Below are positions 46,690-58,968 of a DNA stretch of 64,000 nt, one piece after another. This DNA comes from Bretschneidera sinensis. Taxonomy: Eukaryota > Streptophyta > Magnoliopsida > Brassicales > Akaniaceae. Location of the stretch: positions 53,251,084-53,315,083 of the forward strand of contig CM043705.1 in assembly GCA_023935145.1 (NCBI GenBank), given 5' to 3'. The notes under the pieces were generated by a model. It saw nothing but the letters and a program-made list of their open reading frames with translations. It did no database searches and had not been told where the DNA came from. The translations under genes and the position numbers were made by a program. Each line of letters opens with the position of its first letter. Position 1 is the stretch's first letter.

Positions 46690-49600
46690 CCTTATAAAAT
46701 TTCATCCTCGAAAATTCCTTACCTAACTCAAGAAACAATGTGAATAATATTTCTTCATAGTTGCCTCACGCTTTCACGTAATCTTTTCGCATTCTTTATT
46801 CCGCCACCGAACTTGAATTAATGAAATTATTTTATTATACAAGACTTGTTCTTTTCTGTCTAAAATTCTCACTGGTACTTGTATAAAAGTCGAATCTTTC
46901 TGAATTTCTACAGCATTTCTACAGCTTAGCTTGAAATATTATGAGATTTATCAAGTAAACGCTCTCGCAAAAGTGAAACGTGGAATATGTTATGTCACTG
47001 CTTCAACTCTAGAGTCAAATCCAGACTATTCACAACTAGTCCAACTTTCTCAATAACCTCATAAGGTCTCACTTACCTCAGACTCAACTTTCATTTCTAT
47101 TTGATCCTCAACACACCTTTTCATGGAGATATTTTCAAATACACCCAATCACCCACTTGAAACTCAAGTGGTCTTCTTCTATTATCAGCGTAGCTATTCG
47201 GTCTACTCTGTGCTGTTTTAAGGTTTTCTCTAACCAGTTTGATCATCTTAGTTGTTAACTTAATAATTTATTAACCAAATATATTTCTCTCTCCCACTTC
47301 TTCCCAACATACTAGAGTTCTTCACCTTCTACCCAATTGTTGAGGATGAAAAGCTATATTAAATTGTAACTGCGTACCCGTGGCTTTCTGAAAGCCTCTC
47401 CAAAACCAATATGTAACTCTAGCATCTCTATTTAACACTATGCTTAATAGTATTCCATATATGTAATACTCGTGTTTGTAAAATAAGAATAAAGAAGTAA
47501 TTTAATAAATATGACATGAAATTTAAAATAAAGTCAATGTAAAAGGTTTATTAGTATTTGAATAAAGAAAAAAAATTCAAAAAAAATTGTAATACACGTA
47601 TTTGTAAAATAAGAGTAAAGAAGTAATTTAATAAATATGACATGGAATTAAAATCAAGTCTATGTAAAAGGTTTATTAGTACTTGAACAAAGAAAAAAAA
47701 TTCAAAAAAAAAAAATATCAGTGAACAGTAAAACGTGGCAACAGGTGGCAGTACCTGCTGCCAAGTTTTTGTAGAAGTGACAAGTTTTGTTTTTAAAGGC
47801 TGCATGAAGGACATGTAGCCGAAACGTGAAAGTTGGTGAATGTTGCAAATTGCAACAAGTAAAGTGTTGTAGAGATTTTTAGGAGCTGCAGGGGGTGGCC
47901 AACCTAGGATGGGTCGTTACAATATAACCTCACAATCTTAGCTATATACAGTTTAGCCAACTTTTTAGGACTCTAATTTGTTTTAGTTAGAAGAAATTGA
48001 GATGACTTAGAAAGTCTATCTACTATCACTTACACTGTATCTTGACCTCTCTGGGTATGAAAAAAATTCAAAAATAAAATCTATACTCATATTTTTCTAT
48101 GGTCATTCTAGCACAAAAATAGGCTGTTGTAAGCCTCCCGGATGTTTATTCTCTAATTTCACTTACGGATAAAGCAAACATCTAGAAATATATTCAGCTA
48201 CATCACTCATCAATCTTAACCACCAGAAATTTTGCCTCAACCCTCTATACATCTTATTGTTACTCGGGTGCATCGAATATACATCATCATATATCTCTCT
48301 CAATATATTCTTTCTCAACTCCACGTAATTGGGAACAAAAATCCTATGTTCCAATACCAAAATACTTTCATTTCAAATTTTGAACTCATATTGCTTTCTA
48401 GGAAGCACTCGATGCTTAATCTTTTCTATCTCTTTATCTCTACCTTGCATCTCTAACAAGAATTTTACTATGGATGACTGAACAACTATATTTGTTAACA
48501 ATGATCCTCTATCATTGATATTCAACTTCATTCTTATCTCTCTTAATCTATCATCAATTAAACATCATGACTTTCAATAGCAGTCAATCTTCTTGTAGAT
48601 TTTCTACTCAATGCATCAGTTATCACCTTCACATTTTCTAGATGATAGTGAATTGTACAATCATAGTCACTAATCAACTCTATCCACCATCTTTGCCTCA
48701 AATTCAACTCTCTCTAGGTAGTTAAGTATGTCAAACTCTTATAATCCATGAATATCTCACAAGTGGCTCCATACAGAGGATATCTCCGATCTTTAAAGTA
48801 AACACTATGGTAACCAACTCTACGCTATGAGTGGGGTAATTTCTATAACGAATCTTCAATTGCTTAGAAGTATAGGCTAAAGTTTTCCCATGTTACATCA
48901 TCACATATCCCAACAATTGATGCGATGCATCATTATACACCACAAATCATTCATCACCAGAAGGGAGCACCAATATTAGAGCTGTTGTCAATTTCTCCTT
49001 TAGTAATTAGAAATTTTTCTCACACTTCCCTCACCATACAAATCTCCCATCTTTCCTAGTCAGTCTAGTCAACAGTATTACAATAATAGAAAATTTATGA
49101 AAAAATCATCTATAATAACCAGCTAATCCCAAGAAAATTCTAATCTCAATCACATTAGTTCGTCTCTCCCAACTTAATGTTGACTCTACCTTTTGTGGAT
49201 CAACTGTTTTGCCATCTCCAGATATTACATGCCCCAAGAAGTTATTTCATTTAGCAAAAATTTAAATTTAAGAAATTATAGCATACAATCTCTCTCTCCT
49301 CAAAATCTCCAACACACTCTCTAATGTTTCACATGTTCTTCCTCATTGTTAGAATATACCAAAATGTCATCAATAATTATAACCACAAATTTGTCAAGAA
49401 ATAGTTTAAAACCCTATTCATCAAATCCATGAATGTTGCTAGAGCATTTGTCAACCCAAATGGCATCACAAGAAACTTATGACAATAACGTGTCCTAAAA
49501 GCAATCTTAGGCACGTCTCATTTCTTTATCCTTAACTAGTGATAACTTGATATCAGGCTTATCTTAGAAAATACTCTCGCTTTCCACAACAATTCAAAAA

Positions 49601-50420
49601 ATTCATTTATCCTAGGAAATAAATATTTGTTCTTAACAGAGATCTTGTTCGGCTGCTTCTAATCTATACACCACATCATCGTTCTATCTTTCTTCTTTGC
49701 AAACAATTCAAGGGCTCCTTATGGTGGCACGTGGTAGAATAAATTTTTTTATCTAACAACTCTTGAAGCTGAACTTTCAATTCTCAATTGATGTAATAAC
49801 GAGTGTCATTCTATAGGGTGCTATAGAAATATGTGATGAACCTCATATTACATCAATAGAGAATTTAATTTCCTTACTGAGAGGTAAACTAAACAACTCA
49901 TCAAGAAATACTTTAGAAAAATCTTTCACTACTAAGATTTCTTCCAACTCTCTACTATTATTTTTAAAATCCTCCACATATGCCAAATACTCCAACATCT
50001 TTTCCTTGACCATTTACTAGTAGTCAGAACAAAATAAGATAGTTATAGAGTATCTTACATTCTTTTGGAAAATTAAACTCCTCTTGTCCATATCCTGAAC
50101 ACTACATTTTTTTCTTCTGGAACAACCAACCCAGGCATAATACGTCGACAACCAATTCATTCCCAAAATCAAATGAAAATTTGTCATATTCAAAGGTAAT
50201 AAATCAACTTCAGATTCTCTATCACTGATACGAATCACACAACCTTTGTAAACATTTATGATTATCACTGTATCTCTAGTGGGAATTTCAGCAATACTAT
50301 TATGCATTAAAGGACTAATACATGCATCAGTAAGCTTCATAAATACTGGATGCAAAAGAATGGGTTGCACCAAGATCAACCCACATTGATATGTCCACAT
50401 TTTTTTCATACAAAGCACCT
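46690..50420 (-). pseudogene. pol: Broken pol of gypsy element b (interrupted at 47,462-47,921)
   Basis: Protease-side sequence is at 50,017-50,418 (SDRESEVDLLPLNM, LILGMNWLSTYYAWV). RT remnants lie at about 49,100-49,760, with the [16 protein letters not shown] and YSNNEEEHV-like blocks in shifted frames. RNase H is near 48,640-48,990. The integrase zinc region is at 48,163-48,360 ([25 protein letters not shown]...CLLYP, second Cys pair damaged), with core remnants at 47,930-48,130. Post-integrase and chromodomain-side sequence lies at 46,740-47,340. Stops and frameshifts are frequent throughout. Confidence 0.75.
47462..47921 (+). mobile_element. Short solo LTR (460 bp) with a duplicated start, inserted in element b
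   Basis: It starts TGTAATACTCG and ends GGGTCGTTACA like the long LTRs of this family, but lacks their central ~1.5 kb. It is flanked by identical ATATA copies (47,457-47,461 and 47,922-47,926). The undisturbed sequence in the element at 2,634-10,976 (near 5,683-5,697) confirms the empty site. The first ~126 bp, including the LTR start, are present twice in tandem (second copy from 47,588). Confidence 0.8.
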
Positions 50421-50439
50421 CAAATTAGAACAATTATGG

Positions 50440-51157
50440 GATAAATATCTTATCAGATTACATATATAACAAACTTTTGTTTCTCGATCATATATCAGAT
50501 TACCACTTCCCCTTGGTGGCATACTTACTTCCTCTGCCATGACTTCCAGTTTTCATAACCTGTCTCCCAAATCTAAGGGTCCCACCGATAGTATTCTGAG
50601 CTACAGAAGCAACATATCTTGTTTGCCTTCGACTCTGTACTACAGTTCCTTGTAAGAAGGAACGCCCCATCTGGGGTGGTCTCTCATCCTGTACACTCAT
50701 ACTATCACTACCTCTAAAACCTTCATATCTAAGCCTTTTTAACCACTCTCTCTCTTTCCCTTAAACTCCTTCACATCTTTCCTAATCTGAAATGATATAT
50801 CCACCAACTTGACATAATTTATATGCCTTATGTAAGATAGTTTTGATCAAATCTTTAAACATAGTTCATCTATGAACCTCTTACACTTTTTCTCCTCTAG
50901 GTTTACAATTTTCGGTACAAACCTCGACAAAGCCATTAATCTCCTATCATACTGAGTCATAGTCAATACATTTGCCTCAAATAAATAAAACCTCTTTCTT
51001 GTTGGACTCTAAAAGTATAAGGAAAGTATTTATCAAGGAAAACCTCTTTAAACGTATTCCAGGTTAAATGGTCTATCAACAAATGCACTTACCTTGGGAA
51101 GAGTATCCTCTCATCATTCTAAAACTTCTCCTTCTAACTCAAATGAAGCAAATGTGA
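50440..51157 (-). pseudogene. gag: C-terminal part of gag of element b
   Basis: An open piece at 50,500-50,700 (MSVQDERPPQMGRSFLQGT...VASVAQNT) matches the gag linker of element c near 54,270-54,400. On its other side the FVPKIVNLEEKKCKRFIDEL-type block lies near 50,870-50,930. A zinc knuckle remnant is likely near 50,400-50,490 but is too decayed to align. The N-terminal part continues at 60,865 across element c. Confidence 0.7.
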
Positions 51158-51162
51158 CCCTC

Positions 51163-53293
51163 TATAATACCCGTATTCATAAAATAAGGGCAAAGAAGTA
51201 ATTTAATAAATACAGTATGGAATTAAAATAAAATATATATGAAAGGTTAACTATTATTTAAATAAAACAATTTTAGAAAAAAAACTGGACGCGTGAAGGC
51301 GTAGTTATAAAGAAAATGGAAAAAAAAAAACGTGAACAGTATAAAGGAAAGGAAAAAGAAAAAAAGTTTCGTAAAAAAAAAAGAAAAAAACGTGGCAGCA
51401 GGTGGTTGGACAATTGCATGTAAGACACATGCAATTGTCGTGGCAGCTTTTTGAAGCAAATGCTGAGACTTAGTTTGTTTTATATATATAGATATAAGTT
51501 AAGTTACATTATTTATTCATTTCCAAATCCTGTTTGGTTTTTTCCTTTTACAATTCAAACTACTCTATTTCTCTAAACACTTGGGGACCGAAAGAAATGT
51601 TGAAAGTGTAAATTTTTGAAGGGTTTTACGGGAGAATTTTATAGAGAATCACGAGAAGCGCTAAGAAAAACTGAAGGTAATAACATGAAGTTTATTTTTG
51701 AAATTTAGCATACATGAAATTTCTCGGAATTCAAATTGGGAAATTTTAAAGGGTGTAAATTATGAAGAATTGAGGAATAAGTTAGAGATCTAAAATAAAT
51801 ATTATGTCAGGTGTTAACGATCAGCAACCGGGAGAAATTGTTGAGAGGAACGAGAAAGGCAAGGAGGTGATCCACGGGTAGTTCTACGTGCTACGTGGTG
51901 AGCTAGATTTACTTTAAGTAATCTAGATAAAAATGAAATATCTAGTGATAATATTAAAATAAATTATTAACTTATGCTTTGGTGGTAGATGAAAATTTGA
52001 CTGATAGGTATGATAGGAATTTTGGACATGTAGAAAATTATTAGGTGTGAAATAATATTTTTGGAATAATAAGTTGATTTAATAATAAAAGCGATAAGTG
52101 AAATTCTTGATGAGCTATGGTTGATCTTTTGATACGAATTATGAGGAGATGAAATTTAGTGGATCTTGACAAGTTATGATGGATAATTTGATGTGATTTA
52201 TGATGAGAATAATTTAGTGAAATTTTTTTAATAATAATTTGAGAATAATCAGGATAACCAAATTAAATATTTGAATTCATGTTTGTTTTAACGTTATTGT
52301 TCATATACATATTTCATATCATTGTTCATATGCATATGCATTAAATAAAAGAATCGGGGGAGCGTCGGTCTAATTGAAAAAATATGACAGCTGGTATATG
52401 CTGGAAATAAAAGAAAATCGTGATAGTTGATATATGCTGGAAATAAATGAAAACCGGCTAAATACCATGATAGCCGATATATGCTGGAAACGAAAGAACC
52501 GGGAAGGGGCCGGTCTACGATAAAAACATGTCAACATGTGGGAATACATTCCCTAATAATAATTCATGCATTGCATCTGTTTTAAATATTGATTGCATTA
52601 CTGAAATGCTGATGTGTTGTTTGTTATTGTGAATTTATTTATAGATGAATGAGTCTCACAAAGAGACAGTTATGGTGGGAAAGAAATATAGAAGTATGAT
52701 ACGATAAGAACCATCTAAATGGTAGACTTTTTGCTGTGAACCTCATTACGAGATAATTATGAAAAAATTGATGGTCTTGAGATGAACCAATATATAAGAA
52801 GAAGAGATTGATAGAAAATGAGACTTATGATATGTGTAGTGATAGTAGAATGCTATTATCAAGTTATATGAGATAAAATTGATTAAATATTGAAAGACCA
52901 TTTATACAAATTGAGTACTTCTAGTAAATTTAATTCATTGAGCTTGTGGAGCTCACCCCTCATTTTACAATGATTTTAGGTAGTAGGCATGACAAATAGT
53001 TTGGTGAGTTGAAGTTCAGACAAAATCATTATCTGTAAGCCACGTACATGTCCACATCCTCAAACTAATAAGAAAATAAAATAAAAATTTATTTGTAAAT
53101 ATTCATGCATTTTACATTATATATAATGTTTAAGTCAAGATCAAAATGATGTATCTCTCCTGTTGAGGGTTGAGGATTGATGTAAAAATTTCTATTGGTG
53201 TTATTTATATTGTTGCATATATATGTCATGCTGAGATTTTCAAAATGTGATGACACCGTCTCGGGGGTGGCCAACCTGGGATGGGTCGTTACA
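51163..53293 (+). repeat. 5' LTR of gypsy element c (2,131 bp)
   Basis: It starts TATAATACCCG (the usual TG has become TA) and ends GGTCGTTACA. It contains the palindrome CCACGGGTAG...GCTACGTGG (51,872-51,898) and the repeated GATAGC-GATATATGCTGGAAA units (about 52,380-52,510). An AT-rich TATATATATA tract near 51,481 may be its TATA box. Confidence 0.83.
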
Positions 53294-53297
53294 ATTT

Positions 53298-53309
53298 TGG
53301 TATAAAAAC
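53298..53309 (+). promoter_or_regulatory. Degenerate primer-binding site of element c
   Basis: TGGTATAAAAAC stands where TGGTATCAGAGC is expected, four bases after the LTR. The 3' half has lost its match to initiator tRNA-Met. Confidence 0.65.
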
Positions 53310-53389
53310 ATTAGGTTTTAAGATTTTGTAGACTACATAAAAAGTAAGAAAGTGGAAGACTAAAATAAATCATATTTTAATAGTCTGAG

Positions 53390-54577
53390 GATGGTACATG
53401 GACGTGCTTGAGCTAGAGTTAGAGTTGTTGATTTGAGAGTGTGTGGTAAGCTCCCAATATTTTTGACAAGTTGAGGTTGAGTCTGAAATCTGTGGTTCCT
53501 AGAATGGAACATGTTGAAAGTATAATTAATATTAGTAAAGGTGTGAGAGAATTTGAAGTTGAAAGAGATGAGCTAAGATAAGCCCTTACTTGATGAACAA
53601 GCTAGGGCAGTGCCTGAGGTTGTTGTAAATCCTGTAATGGTAAACGTTCAAAAATGGGGAAAAGTGAGTTTATGCAAGAGATGCAGGGAGATTGTTAAGT
53701 TGAATGTTTTTTTTATTTAAAGGATTTATAAACCCTTTTAAGCCTGAGTTATGGGTGAAACACGTAGAAAGATTTTTTTATTTGGTATTTTACCAGTAAC
53801 TGACAGACAGATTATTGCCTTTGCTTCGTTTGAGTTAGAAGGAGAAGTTTTGGAATGGTGGAAGGATATTTTTCCCAAGGTAAGTGCAGATGTTGATAGA
53901 CCTTTAACTTGTAATAAATTTAATGAGGCTTTTTCTTTTATAAATATTGCTCATACACTTTCAGAGCCCAACAGAAGAGAGATTTCATTTATTTGAGGTA
54001 AAATATGTCGACTGTGACTCAATATGATAGCAGATTTGTGGCTTTGACAAGAGTAGTATTGAAAATGGTAGACTTAGAGGAGAAGAAGTGTAAGAGGTTC
54101 ATAGATGAACTATGTTTAAAGATTTGATCAAAACTATCTTACATGAGGCATATGAATTATGTCAAGTTTGTGGATATATCATTTTAGATTGAGAGAGATG
54201 TGATGGAGTTTAAGGGAAAGAGAAAGAGTGGTTAAAGAGGCTTAGACATGAAGGTTATAGAGGTGGTAGTAGTATGAGTGTACAAGGTCAAAGACCACCC
54301 CAGATGAGGCGTTCCTTGTCACAGAGAACTTTAGTACAAAGTCAGAGGCAAGCAGAATATGTTGCTTCTGTAGCTCAGAGTAATATCGGTGGGACCTATA
54401 GATTTGAGAGATAGGTTATGGGAACTGGAAGTTATGATAAATGTGGGAGTGTACTAATTAGTGGATGTGATAATGTGATAAAAATATTAGAACGTGTTAT
54501 AGATGTAATCTGATAAGATATTTATCCCATAATTTTTCTGATTTGAGGTGATTTGTATATAAAAAATGTGGACATAT
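53390..54577 (+). pseudogene. gag: Broken gag of gypsy element c
   Basis: An open stretch at 53,751-53,996 holds the ASFELEGEVLEWWKDIFPKV block of retrotransposon gag. The VDLEEKKCKRFIDEL block follows near 54,070-54,110 after a frame change. Then come the RPPQMRRSLSQRTLV linker and, at 54,495-54,560, a CYRCN..G...HN zinc-knuckle remnant. The frame is interrupted by several stops and finally by the solo LTR at 54,578. Confidence 0.75.
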
Positions 54578-56198
54578 TGATGAGTGCAAAATATTGCGTA
54601 TTTTGGCCCCTTAATTTATATTTGTTAATTATTTAGTTGTGTCCTAATATGATATTTTGTGTTAGTTCTATGATTTTTAATGTTTTATAGGATTGCAAAG
54701 GAAATTTGGGATTTAATGTGAAAAAAATGCAAAAGCTGGAATCTACTGTTGCGATCGAGTACAGGAGACCTACGATCGAGTGCAACAGCGCTCAATATTT
54801 ATTTATATGTTTAGCTTCGGAATTTGTTACTTTGAGTTGTTTTTTCGTTGTTTTACAAGTTTACAAGCACTTGGAAATGAGCTTCACAAAATTGCCAGAA
54901 TTACTCATACAAATTAGTCATTTTTGCGGATTAAACTGTATTGATTCAAGAAGAACCAGAATATAAGCCATATATGCTTGGAAAGATCCAGAGGTCTATT
55001 TCTAGAGAATTTTACAACTCATAAACATGATTTTTCTAGATAAAGTTATGGCAGTTTTAGTAGACAAAGGTCAGGCCGTGCGTGATTTCAGCATGGCAGA
55101 AGTGATTTTTACGGATTAAACTATAATGATTTAGGAAGAAATAGGAGATGAGCTATATATTCTTGAAAATATCCGGATGTCTATTTTCTAGAGAATTTTA
55201 CAGCTCATAAATATGATTTTTCTAGAGAAAGTTATGACAGTTTTAGTAGACAAAGGTCAGGCTGTGCATGATTTCAGCGTGGGCAGAAGTTTTGAAGGGC
55301 ATGTGAAGGCTTAAATCCCATGTCCCACATTGGTTGGAAACACATTGCACTCATGGAGTTTCTCTATAAAAACCCCATTTTACTTTATCTTTAGGGCAAT
55401 CGGTGTGCAATCTGGAAGGCGTTGCTACCAAGGGAGGAAAGCGCCGCACAACAGCTGCGAGTAGAATTTCTCTATCCATATATTGTCAGTTTTAATTTAT
55501 TTATTTTTCAGTTTTAAATTTTAATGTTTAGCACTTTAATTATGAAATTTATTTTCATAATCATGAGAGGCTAAAACCTTCATCTAAGGTTGAAGATGAA
55601 GTCTTGCCATTGATTAGCATTATATTTTCATATATGTTATTCCGACATTTTTTGTATTAATGTTCTATTTCAATTCAATTGTTTGAGTAAATTCTTATGA
55701 TTGATTATTTTGTTTATAAATTGTTCAATTGAATATTCTATGTGTTTCATCTGACAGATACAGCAAATCATCTAAAGTAAATCGGATATCCGTTGCGATT
55801 CTAAAGTAAACGGATACATTGGATGATTTGGTTTAATTAGGGTATTCGTTGTGATTTGTATATCGATTTATTCATGAAATTATTTGATAGATTATTTTTA
55901 TACAGAACATGCATAGGATGGAATTGCTTGTCGGTTGTAGGAACAAAGTCAAGAAAATATATGCTTTGGTGGGGTGGATTCAAAAACCTTAGTATTTTTA
56001 TCATTTGTTTTAACTCAATTTAGTTTAGTTTATACCCTTTGCACAATACAATTCAAAATTCGGAACTAGGTTAAAATAGGTTTAGTTTAGATAAAAATAT
56101 ATTTTCACAACGCAATTCCCTGTGGATTCGATCTCGCACTTGCACACACTATATTGCAAACGACTCGTGCGCTTGCGAGTAATTTAAAACTTACAACA
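54578..56198 (+). mobile_element. Solo LTR (1,621 bp) of a different LTR-retrotransposon family
   Basis: It starts TGATGAGTGC and ends TTACAACA and is flanked by identical CATAT copies (54,573-54,577 and 56,199-56,203). Element b has the uninterrupted sequence (minus strand near 50,375-50,400), which proves the insertion. A TGTGGATTCGATCTCGCACT phrase near the right end is common in plant LTR ends as I remember. There is no internal coding sequence, so it is a solo LTR or a small non-autonomous element. A 186-bp unit is present twice (about 54,920-55,290). Strand is given by the LTR-end resemblance and is uncertain. Confidence 0.78.
54920..55290. repeat. 186-bp tandem duplication inside the solo LTR
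   Basis: Two copies share GAGAATTTTACA-CTCATAAA, ATGATTTTTCTAGA and TTTTAGTAGACAAAGGTCAGG. The last phrase lies at 55,056 and again at 55,242. Copies differ by roughly one base in ten. Confidence 0.8.
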
Positions 56199-56203
56199 CA
56201 TAT

Positions 56204-58945
56204 CAATGTTGGTTGATCTTGGTGCAACCAATTCTTTTGCATCCAGTATTCATATGAAGTCTATTGAAGTATGTATTAGTCCTTTGATGCAAATTTTTTT
56301 TTGTTGAAGTTCCCACTAGAGATAGAGTGATAATCATAAATGATTACAAGGGTTGTATGATTCGTATCAGTGATAGAAAATCTAAAGCTGATTTATTATC
56401 TTTGAATATGGTTGATTGTTTAAAAAAAAATGTAGTGTTCAAGAAATGGACATGAGGAGTGTAACTTTCAGAGAGAACATAAATTACTCTCGAACTATCT
56501 TATTTTACTCTGACTAGTAGTAGATGGTTGAAGAAAGGATGTAAGGAGTATTTGGCATACATAATGGATTCTAGAAAAGAAAATAGGAAGTTAGAAGAAA
56601 TCTTGGTAGTGAAAGATTTTCATGATGTGTTTCGTGATGAGTTGTCTAGGTTGCCTCCCAGTAAGGAGATTTAATTCTCTATTGATGTGATACTAGGTTC
56701 ATCACGTATATCTAATAGCACCCTACAGAGTAATACCCACTGTTTTAAGAGAGCTGAAAGTTCAAGAGTTGTTAGATAAACAATTTATTCGATTTAATGT
56801 GTCGTCATTACAAATAGTTGAATAAGAAAAAATATCTTTTACCCAAGATAAATGAATTGTTTGAGAATTTGCAAAGAGTAAGAGTGTTTTCTAAGATAAA
56901 CTTAAAATCAGGTTATCACCAGTTAAGGATAAAGGAAGGAGACGTGCCTAAGACTGCTTTTAGGACACATTATGGTCATAAGTTTCTTGTAATGTCATTT
57001 GCATTGACTAATGTTCCAGAAACATTCATGGACATGATGAATAAAGTGTTTAAACTATATCTTAACAAGTTTATGGTTGTATTTGACATTCTGATATATT
57101 CTAAGAAGGAAGAACAACATGTGAAACATTAGACAGTGTGTTGGAGATTTTGAGGAGAGAGAAATTATATGCAAAGTTCTCTAAGTGTGAATGTTGGTTG
57201 AATGAAATAACTTTCTTGGAACACGTAATATCGAGAAATGACATAACAGTTGATCCACAAAAGGTAGAGGCAATGTTAAGTTGGAAGAGACCAACTGATT
57301 AGAATCTTCTTGGGGTTAGATGGTAATTATAGAAGATTCTTTTAGAATTTTTCTATTATTGTAATACTGTTGAATAGACTGACTAGGAAAGAGGTGAGAT
57401 TTGTGTTATGAATGAAGTGTGAGAAAAATTTTCAATTACTAAAGGAGAAATTGACTATAACTCCAGTATTGGTGTTTCCTTCTGGTGATGAAGGATTTGT
57501 AGTGTATAGTGATGCGTCATATCATTGGTTGGGATATGGTTAACATAGGAAAACTGTGGTCCATACTTCTAGGCAATTGAAGATTCATGATAGAAATTAC
57601 TCTACTCATGACTTAGAGTTGACTGTTGTAGTGTTTACTTTAAAGATTTGAGACATCATCTGTATGGAGCCATTTAGAAGATATTCATGGGTTATAAGAG
57701 TTTGACGTACTTACTTACCTAAAGAGAGTTGAATTTGAGGCAAAGATGGTGGATGGAGTTGATTAGTGACTATGATTGTACAATTCATTATCATCTAGAA
57801 AATGCGAAGGTGATAGCTGATGCATTAAGTAGAAAGTCTACAAAAAGGTTAACTGCTATTGGGAGTCCCGATGTGAAATTGATGATAGATTTAAAAGAGA
57901 TAAGAATGAAGTTGAATATCAGTGATAGAGGATCATGGTTAACGAATATGGTTGTGCAGTCATTCATAGTAAATATTTTAGAGATGCAAGGTAGAGATGA
58001 AGAGATAGAAAAAATTAAGAATTGAGTGCTTACAAGAAAGCATTTTTGAGTTCAAAAATTTGAAATAAGGGTATTTTGGTATTGGAACATGGAAATTGTG
58101 TTCCTAATAATGCGAAGTTGAGAAAGAGGATAATGAGAGAGGCACATGATGAAGTAGATTCGATGCAACCAAGTAACAATAAGATGTATAGAGGATAGAG
58201 ACAGAATTTCTGGTGGTCAGGATTGAAGAGGGATGTAGTTGAGATTGTAAGGTTATATGGAGCACCATTAAGCATAGTGTCAAAAAAAGATCTTAGGTTT
58301 TGGAGAGGCTTTCAGAAAGCCACAGGTACACTGTTACAATTTAATATAATTTTTCATGCTCAAACAGAAAGGATTATTATAGTACTAAAAGATATGTTAA
58401 GGGAAAATGTGATGAGTTTTTCAGTAAGTTGGGATGCTTACATGCACAGAGTAGACCGAATAGCTTTGCTGATACTAAGAGAAGACCTCTTGAGTTTCAA
58501 CTAGGTGATTGGGTGTATTGAAAAATATCTCAATGAAAAGATGTATTGAGATTTAAAAAAGAAAAGAGAGTTGAATCTGAGGTATGTGGGACCCTATGAG
58601 GTTGTTCAGAAAGTTGGACTAATTGTGAGTAGCCTGGATTTGCCTCCAGATTTGAAGCAGTGACATAACATATTCCATGTTTCACTTTGACGAGAGCACT
58701 TACATGATAAATCTTATAATATTTCGAGCTAAGCTATAGAAATTCAGAAATATTGGGCTTATATACAAGTACCAGTGAGAATTTTAGACAAAAAGAACAA
58801 ATCTTGTATAATAAAATAATTTTATTAGTTCAAGTTCTGTGGTGGAATAAGGATGTTGAAGAGATTACGTGAAAGCGTGAGACAATTATGAAGAAATATT
58901 ATTCACAATTGTTTCTTGAGTTAGGTAAGGAAATTTCGGTGACGA
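56204..58945 (+). pseudogene. pol: Broken pol of gypsy element c; integrase core mostly deleted
   Basis: Protease begins at once after the solo LTR (VDLGATNSFASSIHMKSIEV, 56,212-56,275). RT lies at 56,818-57,132: [25 protein letters not shown] and [18 protein letters not shown] are present, but the catalytic block reads [10 protein letters not shown], so one of the two adjacent aspartates is missing. RNase H spans about 57,480-57,720. The integrase zinc site is damaged (57,729-58,240). Near 58,245 the sequence jumps from the zinc region directly to RLYGAPLSIVSKKDLRFWRGF, so most of the DDE core is gone. The GDWVY-like and KLRYVGPYEVVQKVG-like post-integrase region follows (58,500-58,740), then a chromodomain-side end. 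Confidence 0.82.
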
Positions 58946-58954
58946 AATTTTTAT

Positions 58955-58968
58955 AAGGTGGGTAGATT
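58955..58968 (+). promoter_or_regulatory. Polypurine tract of element c
   Basis: AAGGTGGGTAGATT lies directly before the LTR start TGTAATACCC, as in the other family members. Confidence 0.75.

Noticed and set aside
54706..54966. 86-codon frame inside the solo LTR
   Set aside because: The frame is in a non-coding LTR, has no domain and ends at the internal duplication.
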